39,890 bases of DNA from an uncultured Rhodocyclaceae bacterium (GCA_937892345.1 CALAGF010000175.1:1-39890); one strand, 5' to 3'. Positions 24,803 to 33,519 are shown, counted from the stretch's first letter. Translations and numbers: made by a program. The notes: generated by a model from the letters alone, not told the origin.

Positions 24803-25713
24803 TTACCGCCGGGTTTTGCGACTGAGCCGGCGTCACCGGCGGTTGCCGTGGCGTCGACAGGGTTGGGTGGCAAGGGCTGCCGTGGCGAGAGCACCATCAC
24901 TTCACCAAAATTCTCTACCCCGGCAACCGGAGCGCAGAATATGCGCGCAAATGCGTAAGAGTTTTCTCGCTCGATGCTGACCACCTTGGCAACCGGGAAG
25001 CCGGGCAGATAAATACCGTCCAGACCGGAAGTGACAAGTATGTCGCCCACCTGAACGTCGGCGTTGGCCGGAATGTAGCGCAGTTCAAGTTGCCCATTGC
25101 CCAGGCCGAAAACTACCGAGCGCTGTCCGCTGCGTACTACCTGGACCGGCACAGCCTGGTCCTTGTCGGTAATCAGCGTTACTTCAGCCGAGAATGGATA
25201 AACCCGGGTAACCTGACCGACCACGCCGGCCTCGTCAATGGCAGGTTGGCCGGCAACGATCCCTGATTGCTGGCCCTTGTCGATCACAACCCGATGGGTG
25301 AACGGGTCGCGTGCGGTGTACATGATCTGTGCGACTTCGCCCTTGGCACTTTCGCGTTCCTTCACGCCAAGCAATTTGCGCAGGCGCTCGTTTTCGCTCT
25401 CAAGCTGGGCGAGCCGCTGGAGGTTTGGCGCCGTGGTGAGCTGTGTTTGCTTCAGCCGTATGTTGTCTTCGCGCAATCCCTGCATGCCGCGCAGATAGGC
25501 GGCAGCGTAGTCCACCAGACTGCCGGGGGTTTGCGCGACACGCTGCACGGGGTCGATCAGCAAGGCAATGCTTTGGCGCATCAAATCCAGACTGCGCACG
25601 CGCAGGTCGACCACAAACAGCGCCATTGAGAGCGCAATGTAAAAAGTCAGAAGGGCCAGCGGTGCTGGCCCTCGCTTGAAGAAGGGAGGCGGTGCGTGGT
25701 CGATGCCGGCCAT
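24799..25713 (-). CDS. mreC: Rod shape-determining protein MreC
   Basis: A 304-residue bitopic periplasmic scaffold protein. A short cytoplasmic tail precedes one membrane helix (about 15-36, LALLTFYIALSMALFVVDLR). Next come a periplasmic coiled coil (about 75-110, LAQLESENERLRKLLG) and two beta-barrel lobes (VIDKGQQSGIVAGQPAIDE, GVVGQVTRVYPFSAEVTLIT, GDILVTSGLDGIYLPGFPVA). The C-terminal Pro/Ala-rich tail is low complexity. It lies 31 bp downstream of mreB and overlaps mreD. Confidence 0.96.
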   Translation of the reverse strand: MAGIDHAPPPFFKRGPAPLALLTFYIALSMALFVVDLRVRSLDLMRQSIALLIDPVQRVAQTPGSLVDYAAAYLRGMQGLREDNIRLKQTQLTTAPNLQRLAQLESENERLRKLLGVKERESAKGEVAQIMYTARDPFTHRVVIDKGQQSGIVAGQPAIDEAGVVGQVTRVYPFSAEVTLITDKDQAVPVQVVRSGQRSVVFGLGNGQLELRYIPANADVQVGDILVTSGLDGIYLPGFPVAKVVSIERENSYAFARIFCAPVAGVENFGEVMVLSPRQPLPPNPVDATATAGDAGSVAKPGGK

Positions 25714-25744
25714 CGCTCAATCCTGCATGTTTGCGGTCGACGCC

Positions 25745-26788
25745 TTAATCCGAGGCAAAAATGCTGCCCAGCTTGTCCATTTTTTCCAGCGCCATGCCGC
25801 AACCACGGGCAACGCAGGTCAATGGCTCATCGGCAACGATTACCGGCAGACCGGTTTCTTCCATCAGGAGTCGATCGAGGTCGCGCAGCAATGCTCCGCC
25901 ACCGGTCAGGACCATGCCCTTTTCCGCGATGTCGGCGCCGAGTTCGGGCGGTGTCTTTTCCAGTGCAGACTTCACGGCGGAAACGATCTGGTTGAGCGGA
26001 TCGGTCAGCGCTTCGAGGATTTCGTTGGAGGAAATCGTGAACTTGCGCGGGATGCCTTCGGCCTTGTTGATGCCGGAGACTTCCATTTCGCGGACTTCAG
26101 CGCCGGGGAAGGCGGAGCCGATGGTCTTCTTGATGTTTTCCGCCGTGTTTTCGCCAATCATCATGCCGTAGTTGCGGCTGATGTAATTGATGATGGCTTC
26201 ATCGAGCTTGTCGCCGCCGACGCGGACCGAACCGGCATAAACCATGCCGCCCAGCGAGATAACGCCGACTTCGGTGGTGCCGCCACCAATGTCGACGACC
26301 ATTGAACCAGTGGCTTCGGCAACCGGCAAGCCGGCACCGATGGCAGCAGCCATCGGTTCCTCGATCAGGTAAACCTGGCTGGCGCCGGCGCCGAGTGCAG
26401 ATTCGCGAATGGCACGACGCTCGACCTGCGTCGAGCCAGATGGAACGCAAATGATGATGCGCGGACTCGGGCTGAACAGCTTGGAGTCGTGCACCTTCTT
26501 GATGAACTGCTTGAGCATTTGCTCGGTGACGGTGAAGTCGGCGATCACGCCATCCTTCATCGGACGAATGACAGTAATGCTACCCGGTGCCTTGCCAAGC
26601 ATTTCCTTGGCTTCCTTGCCGACGGCCTGGATGGTTTTTTTGGCATTGGGTCCGCCTTCAAGGCGGATGGCAACGACTGACGGCTCATCGAGGACGATGG
26701 AGCGGCCACGCACGTAAATCAGCGTATTGGCCGTGCCGAGGTCGATGGCGAGGTCGTTGGAAAAGTACTTGGAGAGGAATCCGAACAT
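25745..26788 (-). CDS. mreB: Rod shape-determining protein MreB (actin homologue)
   Basis: A 347-residue bacterial actin that polymerises under the membrane and organises lateral-wall synthesis. Actin-fold motifs are present: phosphate-1 loop DLGTANTLIYVRGR, phosphate-2 MVVDIGGGTTEVGVISLGG, and adenosine region VLTGGGALLRDLDRLL. The N terminus MFGFLSKYFSNDLAIDLG carries the amphipathic membrane helix of Gram-negative MreB. It is the first gene of mreBCD-mrdA-rodA-rlpA and is divergent from gatC across a 106-bp gap. Confidence 0.98.
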   Translation of the reverse strand: MFGFLSKYFSNDLAIDLGTANTLIYVRGRSIVLDEPSVVAIRLEGGPNAKKTIQAVGKEAKEMLGKAPGSITVIRPMKDGVIADFTVTEQMLKQFIKKVHDSKLFSPSPRIIICVPSGSTQVERRAIRESALGAGASQVYLIEEPMAAAIGAGLPVAEATGSMVVDIGGGTTEVGVISLGGMVYAGSVRVGGDKLDEAIINYISRNYGMMIGENTAENIKKTIGSAFPGAEVREMEVSGINKAEGIPRKFTISSNEILEALTDPLNQIVSAVKSALEKTPPELGADIAEKGMVLTGGGALLRDLDRLLMEETGLPVIVADEPLTCVARGCGMALEKMDKLGSIFASD

Positions 26789-26829
26789 CTGTTGTGCTCC
26801 GCGCGGGGGATGCGGTAGATAAAGCTTTT

Positions 26830-26858
26830 ATGATACCTTATAACGCTTTCGTTTTTAA
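26830..26858 (-). promoter_or_regulatory. Candidate mreB promoter
   Basis: On the minus strand, TTAAAA (26858-26853) and TATCAT (26835-26830) are separated by 17 bp, matching four and five positions of the sigma-70 hexamers. The site is in the 106-bp mreB/gatC divergent gap, giving a leader of about 35 nt. The plus strand of the same AT-rich patch could also serve gatC. Confidence 0.4.
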
Positions 26859-26894
26859 GACTTTGTGCGCTGCAAAAAAGTCTTTTTCAAGCCC

Positions 26895-27182
26895 ATGTCG
26901 CTCACACTAGAACAGGTTCAACGCATCGCTCATCTCGCCCGTATCGAGGTCAGCGAATCGGAAGCTCTCAGTACTCAGGGCCAGCTTAACGGTATTTTCG
27001 AATTGATCGAACAGATGCAGGCGGTGGACACCCAGGGTGTCGAGCCGATGGCGCATGCGCAGGATTTGAGTCAGCGTTTGCGTGACGATGCGGTCACGGA
27101 ATCCGACCGGCGCGCTGCCTACCAATCGGTAGCGCCCGAAACCGAAGCCGGACTTTATCTTGTGCCCAAGGTGATCGAATGA
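26895..27182 (+). CDS. gatC: Asp-tRNA(Asn)/Glu-tRNA(Gln) amidotransferase subunit C
   Basis: A 95-residue subunit that stabilises the GatCAB amidotransferase, which converts misacylated Glu-tRNA(Gln) or Asp-tRNA(Asn) to the correct amide. Typical GatC features are the N-terminal VQRIAHLARIEVSESE, the central PMAHAQDLSQRLRDDAVTE and the C-terminal YLVPKVIE. ATG 26895 fits the family length; an in-frame start at 26865 would add ten non-conserved residues. The stop overlaps the gatA start (ATGA at 27179-27182). Confidence 0.95.
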   Translation: MSLTLEQVQRIAHLARIEVSESEALSTQGQLNGIFELIEQMQAVDTQGVEPMAHAQDLSQRLRDDAVTESDRRAAYQSVAPETEAGLYLVPKVIE

Positions 27183-28636
27183 TTCACAACAGCCTCAAGG
27201 AATTGTCGCAGGCGCTTGCCGGGCGGCGCATTTCCAGCGTCGAACTCAGCACCCTGTTTCTCGACCGGATTGAACGCCTGAATCCGGAAATCAATGCTTT
27301 TGTCACGGTCGACCGCGAGAAATCCCTGCAAATGGCGCGCGATGCCGATGCTCGTATTGCTGCGGGTACAGCGGGCCCGCTCACCGGCATCCCGATCGCC
27401 CAGAAGGACATTTTTTGTGCTGAAGGCTGGTTGACAACCTGCGGCTCGCGCATGCTTTCCAACTTTGTCTCGCCTTACGACGCCACGGTGATTCGTAAAA
27501 TGCACGCGGACGCCGGCATGGTGTCGCTGGGCAAGACCAATATGGACGAGTTTGCGATGGGTTCATCCAATGAAACCTCGTGGTTCGGTCCGGTAAGGAA
27601 TCCGTGGGATCGTGCTCGTGTGCCAGGAGGCTCATCGGGTGGCTCGGCGGCGGCCATTGCTGCGCGCCTGGCGCCTGCGGCCACCGGGACCGATACCGGT
27701 GGCTCGATTCGCCAGCCCGCTGGCCTGTGCAATCTGACCGGCCTGAAGCCGACTTACGGCGTTGTTTCCCGTTACGGCATGATTGCCTTTGCCTCGTCGC
27801 TGGATCAGGCGGGCCCGATGGCCGCCAGTGCCGAGGATTGCGCGCTGCTGTTGAATACCATGGTCGGCTATGACGAACGCGATTCAACCTCGCTGGATCG
27901 TCCGGTGGAAGACTACGCGCGTGATCTGGACAAGCCGCTGACCGGTCTGCGTATCGGGCTGCCGAAGGAGTTTTTTGGTGAAGGCTGCGATGCTGACGTG
28001 ATGACTGCCATCCAGTCCGCAATCGACGAATATCGCAAATTGGGTGCGACAGTAGTGGATGTTTCGCTGCCCAATTCGCATTTGTCGGTGCCGGCCTATT
28101 ACGTGATTGCACCGGCGGAAGCCAGTTCCAACCTGTCGCGTTTCGATGGCGTGCGCTATGGCTACCGCGCTCCGGAATACGGCAATCTGGACGACATGTA
28201 TGCCAAGACCCGGGCTCAGGGTTTCGGGGGCGAGGTCAAGCGTCGCATCCTGATCGGGAGCTATGTGTTGTCGCATGGCTACTACGATGCCTATTACCTT
28301 CAAGCCCAGCGGATTCGCCGTCTGATTGCCAATGACTTTGTCGAGGCCTTCAAGTCCTGCGATGTCATTCTTGGCCCGACATCGCCGTCGACCGCATTCA
28401 AGCTGGGGGAAAAGGCCGCCGATCCGGTGCAGATGTATCTTTCGGATATCTACACGATTGCGGTCAATCTGGCAGGTTTGCCTGGCATGTCGCTGCCTTG
28501 CGGTTTTGTTGATGGGCTGCCGGTCGGGATGCAACTGATCGGCAACTATTTCGACGAGGCTCGTCTGTTGAATGTGGCCCATCGCTATCAGCAGGCTTGC
28601 GACTGGCATCTGCGCCGCCCGGGCGGTATCGACTGA
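27179..28636 (+). CDS. gatA: Asp-tRNA(Asn)/Glu-tRNA(Gln) amidotransferase subunit A
   Basis: A 485-residue amidase-signature enzyme that hydrolyses glutamine and channels ammonia to GatB. The Ser-cisSer-Lys triad is visible: Lys76 in IPIAQKDIF, Ser152 in PGGSSGGSAAA and Ser176 in TDTGGSIRQPA. Glutamine-site residues near DQAGPMA and the C-terminal NLAGLPGMSLPCGF are conserved. It is translationally coupled to gatC and followed after one base by a lipoprotein gene, with gatB beyond. Confidence 0.97.
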   Translation: MIHNSLKELSQALAGRRISSVELSTLFLDRIERLNPEINAFVTVDREKSLQMARDADARIAAGTAGPLTGIPIAQKDIFCAEGWLTTCGSRMLSNFVSPYDATVIRKMHADAGMVSLGKTNMDEFAMGSSNETSWFGPVRNPWDRARVPGGSSGGSAAAIAARLAPAATGTDTGGSIRQPAGLCNLTGLKPTYGVVSRYGMIAFASSLDQAGPMAASAEDCALLLNTMVGYDERDSTSLDRPVEDYARDLDKPLTGLRIGLPKEFFGEGCDADVMTAIQSAIDEYRKLGATVVDVSLPNSHLSVPAYYVIAPAEASSNLSRFDGVRYGYRAPEYGNLDDMYAKTRAQGFGGEVKRRILIGSYVLSHGYYDAYYLQAQRIRRLIANDFVEAFKSCDVILGPTSPSTAFKLGEKAADPVQMYLSDIYTIAVNLAGLPGMSLPCGFVDGLPVGMQLIGNYFDEARLLNVAHRYQQACDWHLRRPGGID

Positions 28637-28637
28637 G

Positions 28638-29168
28638 ATGTGGCGTTGCGCCTTGCCATTGCTGGTGTTGTTCGCGGGCTGCTCGGTAACGCCCGAGCCG
28701 GCACCCGAACCGGAGGTGCCTGCGGTCCAGTCCGAGCAAAAGGTGGAGGTCGGCGAAACACCGGTATTCAAGAATGCGACCTTGAAATACCTTGCCAAGC
28801 GCAACCTGAAACCGCAGCCGACCCGTCCCCTCAACGTCAAGTCGTCCTGTTCGCACAAGGATGCGGTCGGTACGCGTACCCGGCTGAACTTGCTGGTACG
28901 CGAAGCCGAAGTCAAAAAGCTGTTGCTGGACGTCGACATCAAGGGGCGTGGCGCCTGTCACTTTGATTTGGGCCAGTTCCAGCAGGAGGCGCGTCTGCCG
29001 CAGGTCTTGCTGCGGCACCAGAAGCAGTCTGCGTGTACCTTGAGAATGTGGGAGCAGGGCAATGAAGTCACCCTGGCTTTCAACAGTTGTCCGGCGGCCT
29101 GCGAAGGCCAGGCTTTTGATTATCTGTGGCCCGTGATCGTGGATGCACGCAACGGGCGCTGTCATTGA
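28638..29168 (+). CDS. Hypothetical cysteine-rich lipoprotein between gatA and gatB
   Basis: A 176-residue predicted lipoprotein: signal MWRCALPLLVLFAGC, with the lipid-accepting Cys at 15 and Ser at +2, so probably outer-membrane. A Pro/Glu-rich linker (TPEPAPEPEVPAVQ) follows. The mature domain has six cysteines (KSSCSHK, GACHFD, SACTLR, SCPAACEG, GRCH), an even number suggesting three disulfides. I do not recognise the family. ATG 28638 is one base after the gatA stop (TGAGATG), so it is coupled to gatA; gatB starts 12 bp after its stop. An envelope protein inside a translation operon is unexpected, and nothing visible ties it to tRNA amidation. Confidence 0.8.
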   Translation: MWRCALPLLVLFAGCSVTPEPAPEPEVPAVQSEQKVEVGETPVFKNATLKYLAKRNLKPQPTRPLNVKSSCSHKDAVGTRTRLNLLVREAEVKKLLLDVDIKGRGACHFDLGQFQQEARLPQVLLRHQKQSACTLRMWEQGNEVTLAFNSCPAACEGQAFDYLWPVIVDARNGRCH

Positions 29169-29180
29169 ACGGATGGAAGC

Positions 29181-30632
29181 ATGAATCAGTGGGAAGTCGT
29201 AATCGGTCTTGAAACGCACGCGCAACTGGCGACGGTGTCCAAGATTTTTTCCGGCGCTTCGACGGCCTTCGGCGCAGATGCGAATACGCAGGCTTGTGCG
29301 GTCGACCTGGCCTTGCCCGGCGTTTTGCCTGTTCTCAACAAAAAGGCGGTGGAATGTGCCATCCGCTTCGGATTGGCTATCGGTGCCGAAGTGGCGGCCA
29401 AGTCGGTGTTCGCCCGCAAGAATTACTTCTATCCCGATTTGCCCAAGGGCTATCAGATCAGCCAGTTCGAACTGCCGGTGGTGGTTGGCGGGCGGATCAG
29501 TTTCCCGGTTGGCAGCGGTGAGAAGGCTTACGAGAAACAGGTTCAGCTGACGCGTGCTCATCTTGAGGAAGACGCCGGCAAATCCCTGCATGAGGATTTT
29601 CAGGGGCATTCGGGGATCGACCTCAATCGCGCCGGGACGCCTTTGCTTGAGATCGTGACCGAGCCGGATATGCGCTCCTCGGACGAAGCGGTGGCCTATG
29701 CCCGCACCTTGCATGCGCTAGTGCGCTGGATCGGCATTTGCGACGGCAACATGCAGGAGGGCTCCTTCCGTTGCGACGCCAATGTGTCGGTCCGTCGCCC
29801 CGGTCAGCCGTTTGGCACGCGTCGCGAGATCAAGAACCTGAATTCCTTCCGTTTCCTGAAGGAAGCCATCGATTATGAAGTGCAATGGCAGATCAACGAA
29901 CTGGAGGAAGGTCGGGCCATCCAGCAGGCCACCGTGCTGTTCGACCCGGATACCGGCGAGACTCGCACGATGCGGACCAAGGAAGATGCGCATGATTACC
30001 GCTATTTCCCCGATCCCGACCTGTTGCCGCTGGTGATCGGTGCTGACTGGATTGCGCGGGTGAAGGGCGAGTTGCCCGAGTTGCCGGCACAGAAGCGTGA
30101 ACGCTTCATCAGCGAACTCGGCTTGTCGGCCTATGATGCGGCAATGCTCACCGGCAGCCAGGAAATTGCCGACTTTTTCGAGTCGACCGTTGCGGTCGCA
30201 GGCAAGGCAAGTGCCAAGCCCTGTGCCAACTGGGTGATGGTGGATCTGGCAGCGCGCCTGAACAAGGAGGCGCTCGAAATCACGGCTTCACCAGTGAGTG
30301 CGGCCCAACTCGGCGGCCTGATTCTGCGGATCGCAGACAGCACCATTTCGAACAACATCGCGAAAAAGGTCTTTGATGCTTTGTGGACCGGAGAAGGTCA
30401 ATCCGCCGACGAGGTGATCGAAAAGCAGGGCCTGAAACAGATTACCGACAGCGGTGCCATCGAAAAGCTGGTGGACGATGTGCTGGCAGCCAATCCGGGC
30501 AATGTTGCCGAATTTCGTGCCGGCAAGGAAAAGGCATTCAATGCCTTGGTCGGTCAGGTGATGAAGGCGGCAAAAGGAAAGGCCAATCCGCAACAGGTCA
30601 ACGATCTGCTGCGCCAGAAATTGACTGCTTGA
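29181..30632 (+). CDS. gatB: Asp-tRNA(Asn)/Glu-tRNA(Gln) amidotransferase subunit B
   Basis: A 483-residue subunit that binds and phosphorylates misacylated tRNA and transfers ammonia. Signatures are WEVVIGLETHAQL at the N terminus, PDLPKGYQISQFELP, HLEEDAGKSLH, DLNRAGTPLLEIVTEPD, the metal/substrate region DGNMQEGSFRCDANVSVR and EIKNLNSFRF. A C-terminal YqeY-like helical tail ends PQQVNDLLRQKL. Its presence shows that at least one of Gln-tRNA(Gln) and Asn-tRNA(Asn) is made by transamidation. It converges on the gene at 30634 with one base between the stops. Confidence 0.97.
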   Translation: MNQWEVVIGLETHAQLATVSKIFSGASTAFGADANTQACAVDLALPGVLPVLNKKAVECAIRFGLAIGAEVAAKSVFARKNYFYPDLPKGYQISQFELPVVVGGRISFPVGSGEKAYEKQVQLTRAHLEEDAGKSLHEDFQGHSGIDLNRAGTPLLEIVTEPDMRSSDEAVAYARTLHALVRWIGICDGNMQEGSFRCDANVSVRRPGQPFGTRREIKNLNSFRFLKEAIDYEVQWQINELEEGRAIQQATVLFDPDTGETRTMRTKEDAHDYRYFPDPDLLPLVIGADWIARVKGELPELPAQKRERFISELGLSAYDAAMLTGSQEIADFFESTVAVAGKASAKPCANWVMVDLAARLNKEALEITASPVSAAQLGGLILRIADSTISNNIAKKVFDALWTGEGQSADEVIEKQGLKQITDSGAIEKLVDDVLAANPGNVAEFRAGKEKAFNALVGQVMKAAKGKANPQQVNDLLRQKLTA

Positions 30633-30633
30633 G

Positions 30634-31260
30634 TCAGCGTGTTCGGGAAGCCGGTCGCCGGCGGCCGGTGATTTCGAAATAGCGGTTGCGATCCGCGTCG
30701 TACTTTTCGCGGATTGCCATCAATTCTTTTTGCTTGCTCTCGATCAATTCCGCTTGCGTACGGATTTCGTGCGCTGCATTGCGCAGATCGGAATCAAGCC
30801 CGGCGGGTTTTGCCTTGTTCAGGTAAAACTCGGATTCGTTCTTCAGCTTTTGCTGCCGTTGCTGGGCATCTGCCAGCTTGGCCTTGTAGTCACGAATCAG
30901 GAGCATGACATCGTTTTCAGCCTTGCGCTGCGAGATGTCGATATCCTCCACGCGGGCGTAGGTGTCGAGCAATGCCTGATCCTTGCGCCGCTGTTCGCGT
31001 TCGGCAGCGTCCCGTTCCCGTTTGCGTCGGACCTCTTCGGCGGCGGCAATTTTTTGCTCCGCAGAGAGCGGCGGCCCGACTTCGCGCAGCAGGTTGCCAC
31101 TGCTGTCATAGACCCGATAGGCTTCCCCGCGACACTGGCCGGGGAGGGTGTCGCCACAAACGCGGCGTCCGGATGCCTTGTCCTGGCAACACAGGAACTC
31201 CCCCGCGCTGGACTGGAGGGCGAGCGCACAGAGGAGAAGCGGCAGTTTGCGTTTAAGCAT
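30634..31260 (-). CDS. Exported coiled-coil protein, N-terminal DUF4124-like region
   Basis: A protein of about 208 residues with a Sec signal (MLKRKLPLLLCALALQSSA, cleavage before GE). Next is a small Cys-containing region (FLCCQDKASGRRVCGDTLPGQCRG, then YRVYDSSGNLLREV) reminiscent of DUF4124 strands. A long charged coiled coil (about 70-195, EVRRKRERDAAEREQRRKD onward) ends with GRRRPASRTR. The function is unknown; Rhodocyclales genomes carry many such periplasmic proteins. The start could be ATG 31260, or ATG 31269 three codons earlier; both overlap the pyrE stop (31255-31253), so it is translationally coupled to pyrE. No strong ribosome site is seen. Confidence 0.75.
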   Translation of the reverse strand: MLKRKLPLLLCALALQSSAGEFLCCQDKASGRRVCGDTLPGQCRGEAYRVYDSSGNLLREVGPPLSAEQKIAAAEEVRRKRERDAAEREQRRKDQALLDTYARVEDIDISQRKAENDVMLLIRDYKAKLADAQQRQQKLKNESEFYLNKAKPAGLDSDLRNAAHEIRTQAELIESKQKELMAIREKYDADRNRYFEITGRRRPASRTR

Positions 31261-31894
31261 CAACGCCATATTGTTGCCGGTAATCTGCAACCCGCGCGCG
31301 ATGGGCAGTGAACTCGGAATGCTGGTCGATAAATGCCATCAGATCCTTCAGTCCGGCAACTGCAATGACCGGTATGCCGTAGTCGCGCTGGACTTCCTGT
31401 ACCGCTGACAGCGCACCCTGCCCGCGCTCCTGGCGATCCAGTGCAATCAGTACACCGGCCGGGGTCGCGCCAGCGGCACGAATCAGTTCCACCGATTCAC
31501 GGACCGAAGTGCCGGCCGAAATCACATCGTCCACGATCAGCACGCGACCTTGCAGGGGGGCGCCGACAATTGTGCCGCCCTCGCCGTGGTCTTTCGCTTC
31601 CTTGCGATTGAAGGCAAAGGGGTAATTACTGCCTTGTCCGGCAAGGGCAATTGCGATTGCCGCGACTAGCGGGATGCCCTTGTAGGCTGGGCCAAACAGC
31701 ATATCGAAGGCCAGGCCGCTGCTGCTGGCAGCTTTGGCGTAGAATCCGGCGAGATTGCTCAGCGATTGCCCATCGTTGAATAATCCGGCATTAAAGAAAT
31801 AGGGCGAGAGCCGTCCGGCCTTGGTTTTGAATTCGCCGAAGCGTAAAACGTCGCACTCAATCGCGAATTTGATGAAATCCTGACGAAAATCCAT
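31253..31894 (-). CDS. pyrE: Orotate phosphoribosyltransferase
   Basis: A 213-residue enzyme that joins orotate and PRPP to orotidine 5'-phosphate in pyrimidine synthesis. The length equals E. coli PyrE. Visible motifs are FKTKAGRLSPYFFNAGLF, the GPAYKGIPLVAAIA loop, the flexible catalytic loop FNRKEAKDHGEGG and the PRPP-binding motif RVLIVDDVISAGTSVRES. I chose ATG 31894 (MDFRQDFIKFA), since a longer reading from 31933 would cross the divergent xth start region. It is separated from xth by only 42 bp. Confidence 0.97.
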   Translation of the reverse strand: MDFRQDFIKFAIECDVLRFGEFKTKAGRLSPYFFNAGLFNDGQSLSNLAGFYAKAASSSGLAFDMLFGPAYKGIPLVAAIAIALAGQGSNYPFAFNRKEAKDHGEGGTIVGAPLQGRVLIVDDVISAGTSVRESVELIRAAGATPAGVLIALDRQERGQGALSAVQEVQRDYGIPVIAVAGLKDLMAFIDQHSEFTAHRARVADYRQQYGVDA

Positions 31895-31911
31895 AAATTT
31901 CCAAGATTTGT

Positions 31912-31926
31912 GCCCCGAAATGGGGC
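31912..31926. promoter_or_regulatory. Hairpin in the pyrE/xth divergent gap
   Basis: GCCCC (31912-31916) and GGGGC (31922-31926) flank the loop GAAAT. The stem fills the centre of a 42-bp gap between two divergent genes, so it would lie very near both start codons or both promoters. No function can be assigned. Confidence 0.35.
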
Positions 31927-31936
31927 GGATCATTCA

Positions 31937-32734
31937 ATGTTACGCATCATCTCACTCAATCTCAATGGTATCCGCTCTGCCTGGAGCAAAAATGTCTTCC
32001 CGTGGCTCGTCTCGCAGCAGGCAGATGTCGTCTGTTTTCAGGAGTTGAAGGCACAAATTTCTGACCTGTCGCCTGAGATGCTTGCGCCGGATGGCATGTC
32101 GGCCCACTACCACTGCGCAGAAAAAAAAGGTTATAGCGGTGTTGGCGTCTGGAGCAGGCATCAACCAGAACAAGCGGTTCACGGTTTTGACGGTGCCGAA
32201 TTCGATGCTGAAGGACGTTATTTGCGAGTGGATATTGGCGATCTTTCCGTCATTTCGCTCTACCTTCCGTCAGGCTCGTCGTCACCCGAAAGGCAGGAAG
32301 CCAAGTTCCGCTTTCTGGATGTTTTCCTGCCGAAGATGAAAGCCTTGCGCGAAGAAGGGCGGGAAATCGTACTTTGCGGTGACTGGAATATTGCCCACCA
32401 GGAAGCGGATCTGAAAAACTGGAAGTCCAACCGGAAAAATTCGGGTTTCCTGCCCGAAGAGCGGGCCTGGTTGACCCGGGTGTTCGACGAGCTTGGCTGG
32501 GTGGATGTTTATCGCAGCCTGTATCCCGATGCGACGGATGCCTGTTACACATGGTGGAGTAATCGAGGTCAGGCATGGGCCAAGAATGTCGGGTGGCGTA
32601 TCGACTATCAGATTGCGACCCCGGGTATTGCTGCAACGGCCAGAGCGGCTTCTGTTTACAAGGCAGAACGTTTTTCCGACCATGCGCCGCTGATTGTGGA
32701 TTACGACTATCGGATTTCACAGGGTTCGAATTGA
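31937..32734 (+). CDS. xth: Exodeoxyribonuclease III
   Basis: A 265-residue AP endonuclease/3'-exonuclease of the Exo III (EEP) family, acting in base-excision repair. Catalytic motifs are present: LNLNGIRSA, the metal-binding Glu in VVCFQELKAQ, VCGDWNIAHQEADLKN-type residues (ADLKN helps position the metal), WRIDYQIATP and the terminal His in RFSDHAPLIVDYD. ATG 31937 (MLRIISLNLNG) fits the conserved N terminus. It is divergent from pyrE. Confidence 0.95.
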   Translation: MLRIISLNLNGIRSAWSKNVFPWLVSQQADVVCFQELKAQISDLSPEMLAPDGMSAHYHCAEKKGYSGVGVWSRHQPEQAVHGFDGAEFDAEGRYLRVDIGDLSVISLYLPSGSSSPERQEAKFRFLDVFLPKMKALREEGREIVLCGDWNIAHQEADLKNWKSNRKNSGFLPEERAWLTRVFDELGWVDVYRSLYPDATDACYTWWSNRGQAWAKNVGWRIDYQIATPGIAATARAASVYKAERFSDHAPLIVDYDYRISQGSN

Positions 32735-32798
32735 TTTCGCTGCCGGGAGGGGCTAACCTGTACTTCCCGCAACACATATTCATGACGAGGTTTTCAAA

Positions 32799-33113
32799 AT
32801 GTCAGAACAAATGACCAACGCGAGCAAAGACAAGCTGGTTTCCGACCTGAAGGTCGTGATCTCCGATACAGAAGAACTGCTGCGTGCAACCACTGGTGTG
32901 GCCGGCGAAAAAATGGGTGAATTGCGTGAGCGTCTGGGTGTTCGCCTGCGCGATGCAAAGGAACGCGTGATCGATCTGGAGCATGCGGTGATCGACAAGA
33001 CCAAGGCTGCTGCCCGTGCAACGGACGATTTTGTGCACGATGAGCCGTGGAAGGCTGTTGGTGTGGCCGCAGTTGTCGGTCTGGCTCTGGGTGTATTGAT
33101 CGGCCGTCGTTAA
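32799..33113 (+). CDS. DUF883 family protein (ElaB/YqjD-like)
   Basis: A 104-residue tail-anchored inner-membrane protein. The soluble part (1-85) is a charged amphipathic helix/coiled coil (DLKVVISDTEELLRATTGVAGE, LRERLGVRLRDAKERVIDLE). It ends with the family signature DEPWKAVGVAAVVGLALGVLIGRR, a C-terminal membrane segment with a terminal Arg pair. E. coli YqjD and ElaB bind ribosomes and anchor them to the membrane in stationary phase; the same role here is inference. It heads a four-gene plus-strand unit with yqjE-, yqjK- and LETM1-like genes. Confidence 0.92.
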   Translation: MSEQMTNASKDKLVSDLKVVISDTEELLRATTGVAGEKMGELRERLGVRLRDAKERVIDLEHAVIDKTKAAARATDDFVHDEPWKAVGVAAVVGLALGVLIGRR

Positions 33114-33117
33114 TTCG

Positions 33118-33519
33118 ATGATGGAGCGTTCTGCCGGCGAAGAGGGCCTCTTCGCCGCGCTGAAAAACACCTTTGCCACCTTGCTCGGCATCGGCCGCAC
33201 CCGAGCCGAGTTGCTGGTGCTTGAAATCGAGGAAGAGAAATACCGCCTGATTTCGATGTGGTCTAAGGCCATTGCTGCGGCATTCATGCTGGCCATTGGC
33301 CTGATCATGGCAGCCTTTGCCTTGGCGCTGGCCTTCTGGGAGTACCGGGTGCTGGTCTTCGGGTTGATTGCGGCCGGCTTTATGATTGGCGCTCTCACGC
33401 TCGTTTTCATCCTGCGCCAACAGATGACGCGGCCCAGCAAACTGTTCCGTAGCAGCTTGTCCGAACTGGATGCCGACATCGCCGCCTTGCGCGGCAATTC
33501 TGCAGAGCGTGGCGAATGA
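33118..33519 (+). CDS. YqjE/phage-holin-like membrane protein (DUF1469)
   Basis: A 133-residue inner-membrane protein: an amphipathic N terminus (EEGLFAALKNTFATLLGIGRTRAELLVLEIEEEK-type, typical of the family), then two membrane helices (about 45-70 and 77-100), then a charged tail. It belongs to the Actinobacterial-holin-X/YqjE group, almost always found beside YqjD. It starts four bases after the YqjD-like stop (ATG 33118 or 33121) and overlaps the next gene by four bases (ATGA at 33516-33519). The function is unknown. Confidence 0.88.
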   Translation: MMERSAGEEGLFAALKNTFATLLGIGRTRAELLVLEIEEEKYRLISMWSKAIAAAFMLAIGLIMAAFALALAFWEYRVLVFGLIAAGFMIGALTLVFILRQQMTRPSKLFRSSLSELDADIAALRGNSAERGE

